A program made the translations under genes and the position numbers. From positions 1 to 7,751 of the forward strand of contig CATPAO010000199.1 in assembly GCA_955652025.1 (NCBI GenBank): a DNA stretch of 7,751 nt. Reading direction: 5' to 3'. The notes under the pieces are model-generated. The model was not told where the DNA came from. It searched no databases and saw only the letters and a list, made by a program, of their open reading frames with translations. This document shows, piece by piece, positions 1 to 5,841 of this stretch. Origin of the DNA: Casimicrobiaceae bacterium. GTDB taxonomy: Bacteria; Pseudomonadota; Gammaproteobacteria; Burkholderiales; Casimicrobiaceae. Positions within the stretch are counted from its first letter, which is position 1; each line of letters opens with the position of its first letter.

Positions 1-76
1 CGTGCACCGCTCACCAGCGGCGGATCTAAGACGGGCAATCGCGCCGTTCGACCGGGTCCGAAGCGCCCAGGCGAAA

Positions 77-105
77 GCGGGCGACGCTTGGTGGGCGCCG
101 CCCGC
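77..105 (-). terminator. Possible weak intrinsic terminator after the esterase gene
   Basis: A perfect 7-bp inverted repeat (GCGGGCG at 77-83, CGCCCGC at 99-105) encloses a 15-base loop. It begins 26 bases beyond the esterase stop codon. Read in the gene's direction, the second arm is followed by only TTTC, so the U-tract is very short, and the long loop weakens the stem. The remainder of 1-131 has no recognisable coding signal. A frame open from the left edge to a TAA at 133-135 on the plus strand gives a low-complexity Arg/Gly/Pro-rich peptide that I do not recognise. Confidence 0.3.
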
Positions 106-131
106 GTCACATCGACTTGTCGCCTCAACTT

Positions 132-1817
132 CTAATCGTCGCCGCCGCCATCCGTCCTCGCGCAAACAAAATTCGCGGCGTCGTCCGTGCTGCCGCTTCC
201 GGTGTAGACGGCGAACTTCGGATACGGACACAACGGCCTCGTCTGCGTCCCACCGGTGATCGGCTTCGATGCGAGAATCGTGTCGGGCGCTTGACCGTGC
301 TCGACCCAGTTCACGACGGCGTCGAACAGGCCCTGCGGCTGCGGACCGTTGCCGCCGCCGCAATGGCCGTTGCCGGGCGCCATGAACAAGCGCGCGAATT
401 CCTGCGTGCGCTTGTAGCCGCCGCCCAACGCCTGCGTGACCGCGTCATAGTAGTCGATGGTTCCTTCCGGAACGATAAGTTGATCCGCGAAGCCGTGCCA
501 CATCACGAGTTTGCCGCCACGATCGCGAAACGGCGCGAGGTTCGGATTATCGGATGCCATGATCGGGCCGACATTGTCGACCGTGTCCTTGAAGAACTGC
601 AGGTAGTTGTCGTAGTCGAGCACGTGCCAGTCCCACGTGGGATCGAAGTAGACCCAATAACGCGGTTGCGCGACTGCGATCGGGAATGGGGCCGCGCCGC
701 CCAGACCGTTGAGCGCCGTGCCGCGCTCGTTCGGATACCAGAGGCGCTTGTTCCCTTTCCCGTTGAGGATGCGTGTCGAGAAGTCGGTCACCGGACAGCT
801 TGCATGGGGATGGCCGTTCGAGCAACTGACCGGACCCTTCCACATCAAGTCGATCGCGGAAGCTTCCGTGAGTGTGAGGCACGTCGGGTCGCTCGCCGTG
901 CAGGTGCTCTTTGTGAGCGTCGGGTCGGCCGCCGCGCTGTATTCGCACACGCGCGGGTCGGTCAATACACCGTCGACGACGCCGTCGAGCGCGTCGCACG
1001 CTGCGACCGCCTTGCTCGTCGCGAGGTTTTCCTTCGCGCTGAGCGTCGATGCGACGCCCCCGCCGATCGGTCCGCCGTTTTCGCGATACTGGACGACCTG
1101 ATACCAGATCTGCCCGGCCTGGAACCGATCCCAATGGATCGCCGGCGCGCCCGCGAGAATGCCGTCGTAATCGCCCGGATAATCCTGCGCCATGCGCAGT
1201 CCCTGGCGTCCTCCTGTCGAACAGCCGTTCCAGTAGGAATGTGTCTGCGGCTGCCCGTAGTACGCCTTAACGAGCTGCTTTCCAAGAACCGCCATCAGAT
1301 GCTCGGATCGATTTGCGAAATCGATCTGCAGCGGAACGTTGGGCTGACCGGGGCTGCTGGCGGTGTTGCCCACGCAGTCATTGACGCAGCCGAAGGTGCC
1401 GCTGCCGCCAACGTGCCCCGTGTCCGTCGTCGCGCCCGCATAACCGCCGTTTACGGCCGAGGCTGGAGCGGAAACCGATCCCGCATATCCGCCGCCACCT
1501 AGCGATTGCCAGCGACCGTTCCAGTTGTCCGGCAGACCAACCCAGATGTTGATCGCGGTCGGAATCTTTACCTTCACCAGGCAATAGGGCACCGAGGCGG
1601 GCGCCGGCGTGGTCGCAGGTGCCGCGGAAAGGATCGTGACCGGCGGTCCGTCAGCGATCAGCGTCACGGACCCGATGCCCGCACTGTCGCACGTGGTCAC
1701 CGGAGACTGCGCCAGCGCCTGCGCGGCGATGAGCGACGCGGCGAGAAGCGCCGCAGCCGCGGTCGAGCAACCGACGAGCGTGCTCCTCCACCGCGGTGAT
1801 AATCTGGCATTCGACAT
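132..1817 (-). CDS. Exported tannase/feruloyl esterase family protein
   Basis: This 561-residue protein is a secreted or periplasmic serine esterase of the tannase/feruloyl esterase family, which hydrolyses esters of aromatic acids. Residues 1-36 form a Sec-type signal peptide: Arg-rich start, Ala/Leu-rich core, and an Ala-Leu-Ala cleavage site. The nucleophile motif GCSTGG places the serine at residue 200. The likely Asp is 445 (GFADQ) and the His is 485 (NGHCGGG). Cys199 and Cys486 sit beside Ser and His, as in the family's CS-D-HC motif, where they form a disulfide. Residues 274-288 (CDALDGVVDGVLTDP) resemble the calcium loop of the lid domain. The mature part has 14 cysteines, consistent with export and several disulfides. 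The start at 1817 was chosen because GGAGGA lies just upstream and the signal peptide begins there, although the frame stays open to 2039. The gene is divergent from a LysR-type regulator. The family includes tannases, feruloyl esterases and MHETase, and the substrate cannot be read from the sequence. Confidence 0.9.
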   Translation of the reverse strand: MSNARLSPRWRSTLVGCSTAAAALLAASLIAAQALAQSPVTTCDSAGIGSVTLIADGPPVTILSAAPATTPAPASVPYCLVKVKIPTAINIWVGLPDNWNGRWQSLGGGGYAGSVSAPASAVNGGYAGATTDTGHVGGSGTFGCVNDCVGNTASSPGQPNVPLQIDFANRSEHLMAVLGKQLVKAYYGQPQTHSYWNGCSTGGRQGLRMAQDYPGDYDGILAGAPAIHWDRFQAGQIWYQVVQYRENGGPIGGGVASTLSAKENLATSKAVAACDALDGVVDGVLTDPRVCEYSAAADPTLTKSTCTASDPTCLTLTEASAIDLMWKGPVSCSNGHPHASCPVTDFSTRILNGKGNKRLWYPNERGTALNGLGGAAPFPIAVAQPRYWVYFDPTWDWHVLDYDNYLQFFKDTVDNVGPIMASDNPNLAPFRDRGGKLVMWHGFADQLIVPEGTIDYYDAVTQALGGGYKRTQEFARLFMAPGNGHCGGGNGPQPQGLFDAVVNWVEHGQAPDTILASKPITGGTQTRPLCPYPKFAVYTGSGSTDDAANFVCARTDGGGDD

Positions 1818-1820
1818 GAT

Positions 1821-1826
1821 TCCTCC
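1821..1826 (-). promoter_or_regulatory. Shine-Dalgarno sequence that sets the esterase start
   Basis: GGAGGA on the minus strand lies 3 bases before the ATG at 1817 (4 bases if GGAGG is taken as the core). The spacing is short but the match is strong. No comparable site precedes the alternative upstream in-frame starts, so this supports the 561-residue reading that begins at the signal peptide. Confidence 0.65.
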
Positions 1827-1983
1827 ATAGCCGACCCGCCCTTCGAGGACGCGGCCGACAAATTGAACTGTTGCGCCCGAGCTCGCGAAAAGCGACGCCA
1901 ACGAGACGGCGCTCGAAACAGCTGCCGAACCATCGGCCCCAGGTTGTGACCACCGCCGGTTGCCGAACGATGCCGACTGCCGG

Positions 1984-2012
1984 ATCATTCGCGATGCATC
2001 ATTCGATTTCAA
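1984..2012 (-). promoter_or_regulatory. Candidate sigma-70 promoter for the esterase gene
   Basis: On the minus strand, TTGAAA (2007-2012, 5 of 6 matches to the -35 consensus) is followed after exactly 17 bases by AATGAT (1984-1989, 4 of 6 matches to the -10 consensus). Transcription would then start near 1977 and leave a leader of about 160 bases. The -35 box overlaps the left arm of the inverted repeat at 2009-2022, so a bound regulator could act here directly. The assignment rests on pattern alone. Confidence 0.4.
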
Positions 2013-2022
2013 GCTGCATTGA
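2009..2022. promoter_or_regulatory. Candidate LysR-type operator (TCAA-N6-TTGA)
   Basis: A perfect dyad, TCAA (2009-2012) and TTGA (2019-2022) around six bases, sits 44 bases before the LysR-type start. Its outer T and A are separated by 12 bases, close to but not exactly the usual T-N11-A of LysR-type sites. The left arm overlaps the candidate esterase -35 box, and the right arm is part of TTGACG (2019-2024), a possible -35 for the regulator gene. One protein on this site could therefore affect both divergent genes. Short dyads arise by chance, so the call is tentative. Confidence 0.35.
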
Positions 2023-2065
2023 CGAATAACTCTTATCAACGATTCGAATACGACATCGCACGAAT

Positions 2066-3025
2066 ATGAGCAAAGTCGATCTCAACCTGCTCCCGATCGC
2101 CGTTGCGCTGTACGACGAGTTGAGTGTCAGCCGCGCGGCGCAAACGCTGGGCATGAGTCAGCCCGCGGTCAGCATGGCGCTGCGCAAAATGCGGGTGATG
2201 TTCAGCGATCCGTTGTTCATTCGCGCGCCGAACGGAATCATGCCGACGCCGCGCGCGCACGCGCTGATCGCCATCGCGCGACCGCTGGTGACCGGCTTCA
2301 ACGAGGGCCTCCTCGCGGAGGAAACATTCAATCCGAACGCGAGCACGCGCCCGTTCACATTCGCGATGTCTGACGTGGGCGAGATGGTGTTCCTGCCGAA
2401 GATTCTCGAACGGCTGCGGGTCCAAGCGCCCAATGCCGGGATCCGATCGGTGTCGATGCCGCCGCATCGAATCGCGGAAGGACTCGAAAAGGGCGAGATC
2501 GATTTGACGATCGGATACTTTCCCGACCTCGTCCGGCAAAGCTTCTTTCAGCAACGGCTGTTCACGCATCACTTCGCCTGCCTGATGCGGGCGGGCCATC
2601 CGCTTCGCGCGAAGCGATTAACGCTCGACGCATTCCTCTCAATGGAGCACGCCGTCGTGCGCGCTGAGGGCCGCAGTCAGGAGATCTTCGAGCGGTTTCT
2701 CGAGCGCAAGAAGATTCGCCGCAAGATCGTTCTACTGACGCCTCATTTTCTCAGCCTTCCGATGATCATCGCGCGCTCCGACCTGGTCACGACTGTTCCG
2801 CACGCGCTCGCCGTATATTTCTCTCGATTATCGCCGGAGCTCATCACGGTGCAGCCGCCGTTCGACATCGCCGGGTTCGATCTCAAACAGCACTGGCATC
2901 GCAAGTTCCACAACGATTCGCGCAACCAGTGGATCCACAAACAGGTGGCCCAGCTGTTCAACGACGAGAACGATGAATGGGGTGCCGACTGGAAGATCCC
3001 GCCGCGATCCGCGGCAGCGCGCTAA
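2066..3025 (+). CDS. LysR-type transcriptional regulator, NodD/NahR-like
   Basis: This is a 319-residue cytoplasmic DNA-binding regulator of normal LysR length. The winged helix-turn-helix spans about residues 5-64 and carries the family signature: DLNLL, then SVSRAAQTLGMSQPAVSMALRKMR (20-43), DPLF (48-51) and PTPRA (60-64). A linker helix follows. The effector-binding domain of the periplasmic-binding-protein type runs from about 95 to 300. The ending FDLKQHWHRKFHNDSRNQWI (271-290) resembles the NodD/NahR/LinR branch, whose members commonly sense aromatic compounds. The start at 2066 gives the usual short N-terminus before the helix-turn-helix, although no good Shine-Dalgarno sequence precedes it. 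It is divergent from the esterase gene, which is its most likely target. It also converges on the phenylacetate operon, whose control by this protein is not implied by the layout. Family is certain; ligand and targets are inferred. Confidence 0.93.
   Translation: MSKVDLNLLPIAVALYDELSVSRAAQTLGMSQPAVSMALRKMRVMFSDPLFIRAPNGIMPTPRAHALIAIARPLVTGFNEGLLAEETFNPNASTRPFTFAMSDVGEMVFLPKILERLRVQAPNAGIRSVSMPPHRIAEGLEKGEIDLTIGYFPDLVRQSFFQQRLFTHHFACLMRAGHPLRAKRLTLDAFLSMEHAVVRAEGRSQEIFERFLERKKIRRKIVLLTPHFLSLPMIIARSDLVTTVPHALAVYFSRLSPELITVQPPFDIAGFDLKQHWHRKFHNDSRNQWIHKQVAQLFNDENDEWGADWKIPPRSAAAR
3001..3015. other. Short GC hairpin at the end of the LysR-type gene
   Basis: GCCGCG (3001-3006) and CGCGGC (3010-3015) form a perfect 6-bp stem with a three-base loop, within the last codons of the regulator gene. 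The two convergent stop codons, at 3023-3025 and 3045-3047, are only 19 bases apart. A transcription end for either gene must therefore lie within coding sequence or use Rho. No T-run follows the stem on either strand, so it is not a standard intrinsic terminator. Confidence 0.25.
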
Positions 3026-3044
3026 CGCCGCCACGGAATGCGTG

Positions 3045-4025
3045 TTATCGCGGGTAAAGGCCATGAGTGCGCGCGTGCAATCGCGCCAATCCGAGCAGCG
3101 TGTCGAGGCGCGGTGTCGGCACTCTGGCGCGCGCGCCGATTTCGCGCACAGCCGAGAGCAGCACATCGATCTCGACCGGCTTGCCCGCCTCGACATCCTG
3201 CAGCATCGACGTCTTGACCGCGCCGAGCTTGCGCGTCACCGCGTTACGCTCTTCGCCGCTTTGCGCGATCGGGCAGCCGATCGCCGCGCCGATCGCCGTG
3301 GCTTCGTGCATGACGGCGAGACAGAATCCGTTCACCAGCGGGTCGTCGAGGATCCGATCGAGTGTCGCCCCGGTGATCGCGGACACCGGATTCATCGTCA
3401 TGTTGCCCCAGAGCTTGTACCAGATCTCCGCCTGGATCCGCGGCGCGATCTCGACGTCGAACGCAGCCGCACGCAGCAGTTCGGCGAGCGCGATCAGACG
3501 CGCTGACGATACGCCTTTCGGTTCGCCGACAATCAGCCGGTTGCCGACGCCATGCCGTACGAATCCGGGCTCGAGCGTCGAGCAGGCCAGATGCACGACC
3601 GCGCCGACAACGCGATCGATCGGAATCGCCTTCGCAATCGCGCCGTCGGGATCGATCGCGCGGATCGGCAGACCTTCATAGGGGCCGACGAGCCCGTAGA
3701 AAAACCACCACGGCACGCCGTTCATCGCCGTGACCACCGCGGTTTCCGGATGAGCGAGAGCGCCAACCTGTTTGGCAACGCTCGCCAACGCCGGTCCCTT
3801 GACCGCGACGATAACGTAGTCCTGCGGCGGTAACGCAGCAGGGTCGTCGACCACGACGACCGGCGTCGCGGTCGTTTCGCCGTCGGCCTGCAACCGGATC
3901 CCATGCGCACGCAACGCGGCGGCCGTCGCGCCGCGCGCCACCACGCTCACCGTAGCGCCCGCGCGAGCGATGCGCGCGCCCAAAAGACCACCGATCGCGC
4001 CCGCGCCGACGATGCAGACGTTCAT
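3045..4025 (-). CDS. 2-dehydropantoate 2-reductase (ketopantoate reductase) family protein
   Basis: This 326-residue NADPH-dependent oxidoreductase belongs to the PanE/ApbA fold family. Residues 1-30 form the first strand-helix-strand of a Rossmann fold with GAGAIGG (7-13). The family's active-site positions appear kept: Lys76 (AVKG), Asn102 (MNGVP), Lys204 in WYKLWGN with Asn208 and Asn212, and SMLQD with Glu285 (GKPVEID). The C-terminal helical domain starts near 185. The start at 4025 is the ATG directly before the Rossmann strand. It lies 10 bases after the paaK stop codon, so the gene is probably co-transcribed as the last gene of the paa run. Authentic PanE makes pantoate for coenzyme A. 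However, many bacteria carry several paralogs of this family in catabolic clusters, and the location suggests such a paralog acting on another 2-oxo or 2-hydroxy acid. Fold is confident; substrate is unknown. Confidence 0.85.
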   Translation of the reverse strand: MNVCIVGAGAIGGLLGARIARAGATVSVVARGATAAALRAHGIRLQADGETTATPVVVVDDPAALPPQDYVIVAVKGPALASVAKQVGALAHPETAVVTAMNGVPWWFFYGLVGPYEGLPIRAIDPDGAIAKAIPIDRVVGAVVHLACSTLEPGFVRHGVGNRLIVGEPKGVSSARLIALAELLRAAAFDVEIAPRIQAEIWYKLWGNMTMNPVSAITGATLDRILDDPLVNGFCLAVMHEATAIGAAIGCPIAQSGEERNAVTRKLGAVKTSMLQDVEAGKPVEIDVLLSAVREIGARARVPTPRLDTLLGLARLHARTHGLYPR

Positions 4026-4035
4026 CGTGCGCGCG

Positions 4036-5343
4036 TCATGTCTTCGGCCGCTTGTCGACGACCCGCTTCGCCTTGCCGATCGACCGCTCGACGCCACCGC
4101 TCTGGACCACTTGCACCGCGGCAGTCACGCCGATGAGGTTCTTGATCAGCTGCGCGAGCGCGTTGCCGGCCGCCTCTCCGTCCGCGCCACCCGCACCGGG
4201 TGCACGCTCGACCAGCACCGTCAACTCATCGAGATTGCGCGGACGCGTGATCTCGAGCTGGTAGTGCGGCGCGAGTGCCGCCTGCTTCAGGATCAGCTCC
4301 TCGATCTGCGTCGGAAACACGTTGACGCCGCGAATGATCATCATGTCGTCGGAGCGGCCGGTGATCTTCTCGATCCGCCGCATCGACCGCGCCGTCGGCG
4401 GCAACAAGCGCGTCAAGTCGCGCGTCCGATAGCGGATGATCGGCAGCGCTTCCTTGGTGAGCGACGTGAACACGAGCTCGCCCTTCCCGCCGTCCCCGAG
4501 CACCGCGCCGGTCGCGGGATCAACGATCTCGGGATAAAAGTGATCTTCCCATACCGTGAGCCCATCCTTCGTTTCGATGCACTCCTGCGCGACGCCCGGG
4601 CCCATCACTTCCGACAAGCCGTAGATATCGATCGCATCGATGTCGAGCTTGCCTTCGATCGCCGTGCGCATCGTCGGCGTCCACGGCTCGGCGCCGAAAA
4701 TGCCGATCGACAACGAACAGGTTTTCGGATCGATCCCCTGCCGCTCCATCTCCTCAGCGATCGCCAGCATGTACGACGGCGTCACCATGATGATGTCCGG
4801 CTTGAAGTCGGCGATCAACTGGACCTGCTTTTCGGTTTGGCCGCCTGACATTGGAATCACCGTCGCGCCCAGCTTTTCCGCGCCGTAGTGGGCGCCGAGG
4901 CCGCCGGTGAAGAGACCGTAGCCATACGCGACGTGCACGATGTCACCCGCTCGCCCGCCGGCGGCGCGGATCGAGCGCGCCATCACCGTGGCCCACGTCT
5001 CGATATCGTTTCGTGTGTAGCCGACGACCGTCGGCTTGCCCGTCGTTCCTGACGATGCGTGAATGCGCACGACGTCCGTTCGTGGCACGGCGAACATGCC
5101 GAACGGGTAGTTGTCGCGCAAATCGGTTTTGACCGTGAACGGAAATCGCGCGAGATCGGTAAGCACCTTGCAGTCGTCGGGACGAACGCCGGCACGATCG
5201 AACGCGCGACGATAGTGCGGGACGTTCTCGTACGCATGTGCGAGCGTCGACCGAAGGCGCGACAGTTGCAGTGCCGCGAGCTCGTCGCGACTCGCCGTTT
5301 CGATCGGCTCCAAGTCGCCCGGCTTGGGAAATTTGGCGGGCAT
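4036..5343 (-). CDS. paaK: Phenylacetate-CoA ligase
   Basis: This enzyme activates phenylacetate: phenylacetate + ATP + CoA gives phenylacetyl-CoA + AMP + diphosphate, the first step of the aerobic phenylacetyl-CoA pathway in the cytoplasm. The 435-residue length matches the family. The adenylate-forming motifs are in order: the phosphate loop SSGTTGKPT (97-105), the aromatic-substrate region around YGYGLFTGGLG (140-150), GAEP (217-220), YGLSE (241-245), RTRD (306-309), and the hinge and C-terminal domain from GRSDDMMIIRGVNVFPTQIE (329-348). GKAKRVVDKR near the end carries the candidate catalytic lysine, 424. The ATG at 5343 is preceded by GGAGGA nine bases away, and the N-terminus fits the family, so the longer open frame upstream is not used. 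It lies 16 bases after paaI and 10 bases before the reductase-like gene. Confidence 0.96.
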   Translation of the reverse strand: MPAKFPKPGDLEPIETASRDELAALQLSRLRSTLAHAYENVPHYRRAFDRAGVRPDDCKVLTDLARFPFTVKTDLRDNYPFGMFAVPRTDVVRIHASSGTTGKPTVVGYTRNDIETWATVMARSIRAAGGRAGDIVHVAYGYGLFTGGLGAHYGAEKLGATVIPMSGGQTEKQVQLIADFKPDIIMVTPSYMLAIAEEMERQGIDPKTCSLSIGIFGAEPWTPTMRTAIEGKLDIDAIDIYGLSEVMGPGVAQECIETKDGLTVWEDHFYPEIVDPATGAVLGDGGKGELVFTSLTKEALPIIRYRTRDLTRLLPPTARSMRRIEKITGRSDDMMIIRGVNVFPTQIEELILKQAALAPHYQLEITRPRNLDELTVLVERAPGAGGADGEAAGNALAQLIKNLIGVTAAVQVVQSGGVERSIGKAKRVVDKRPKT

Positions 5344-5352
5344 CGCGCTTGC

Positions 5353-5358
5353 TCCTCC
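5353..5358 (-). promoter_or_regulatory. Shine-Dalgarno sequence of paaK
   Basis: GGAGGA on the minus strand, nine bases before the paaK ATG, lies just past the paaI stop codon (5360-5362). It fixes the paaK start. The closeness to the preceding stop fits translation of paaI and paaK from one message. Confidence 0.7.
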
Positions 5359-5359
5359 G

Positions 5360-5824
5360 TCAAACGGCCGGCGGCTCGATGATATGGCCCTTGATCCGGT
5401 AGCTCTTGCCGCGAAATAGCGCGATCGTTTCGCCGCGCTGATTGGTGACCTCGATGTCGTAGACGCCGGTGCGTCCCGACAGGCTCCGCTCGTGCCCGCG
5501 CGCCGTGAGCAGGTCGCCTTCGCGCGCCGGCGCCAGGAACTCGATCGAGCAGCCCTGCGCGACCGTGTTGAAATTGTAGCTGTTGCATGCGAACGCGAAC
5601 GCGCTGTCCGCAAGCGCGAAAATGAATCCGCCATGGCAGATTGCGTGACCGTTCACCATGTCGGCACGCACGATCATCGTGAGCTCGGCGCGCCCGGGCG
5701 CGACGGAGGCGATCGCCATGCCGAGACCGCGCGACGCGCGGTCGCTCTCGAACATCGTGTCGGCGACTCGCCGGGCCAACGCGTTCGCGTCTTCGGCCCC
5801 CAGCGGTGGCGGATGTGCGCCCAT
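5360..5824 (-). CDS. paaI: Hydroxyphenylacetyl-CoA thioesterase PaaI
   Basis: PaaI is a hotdog-fold acyl-CoA thioesterase that hydrolyses hydroxylated phenylacetyl-CoA thioesters. It is thought to free CoA when ring epoxide or dead-end intermediates build up. The 154-residue length is typical of the family. The motif NGHAICHGGFIFALADSAFAFACN (58-81) is the PaaI signature. Asp73 in LADSAF matches the catalytic acid, and the HGG turn lies at 64-66. The remaining strands include GCSIEFLAPAREGD (91-104) and YDIEVTNQRGE (122-132). The ATG at 5824 is preferred because GGAAAGAA (minus strand, 5831-5838) lies six bases before it. A TTG at 5845 in the same frame overlaps the paaH stop as TTGA and would add seven residues. 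The gap to paaH is 17 bases and to paaK 16, so the genes are probably co-transcribed. Confidence 0.94.
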   Translation of the reverse strand: MGAHPPPLGAEDANALARRVADTMFESDRASRGLGMAIASVAPGRAELTMIVRADMVNGHAICHGGFIFALADSAFAFACNSYNFNTVAQGCSIEFLAPAREGDLLTARGHERSLSGRTGVYDIEVTNQRGETIALFRGKSYRIKGHIIEPPAV

Positions 5825-5841
5825 CGGCGGTTCTTTCCGAT

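Noticed and set aside
1..131. Possible end of a plus-strand gene entering from the left and stopping at 133-135.
   Set aside because: The 44 codons give an unremarkable Arg/Gly/Pro-rich peptide, and the length is expected by chance at this GC content. No family signal is visible.
117..1502. A 461-codon open frame on the plus strand opposite the esterase gene.
   Set aside because: It is Arg/Ala/Val-rich, resembles no family I know, and lies antisense to a gene with clear catalytic motifs. Long antisense open frames are expected in GC-rich DNA.
1767..1775. A lipobox-like LVGC (residues 14-17 of the esterase) suggesting a lipoprotein.
   Set aside because: The cysteine comes before the hydrophobic core of the signal peptide, not after it, and a normal Ala-Leu-Ala signal-peptidase-I site follows at residues 34-36.
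1818..2039. Extension of the esterase frame by 74 codons to an upstream start at 2039.
   Set aside because: It would bury the signal peptide, cross the candidate promoter and operator, and lacks the strong GGAGGA found before 1817.
3970..4848. A 292-codon plus-strand open frame opposite paaK.
   Set aside because: Arg/His/Leu-rich shadow of paaK with no domain signal.
5344..5634. Upstream extension of the paaK frame to 5634.
   Set aside because: It overlaps most of paaI in another frame, the added residues are Arg/Ser-rich without similarity to the family, and the ATG at 5343 has its own ribosome binding site.
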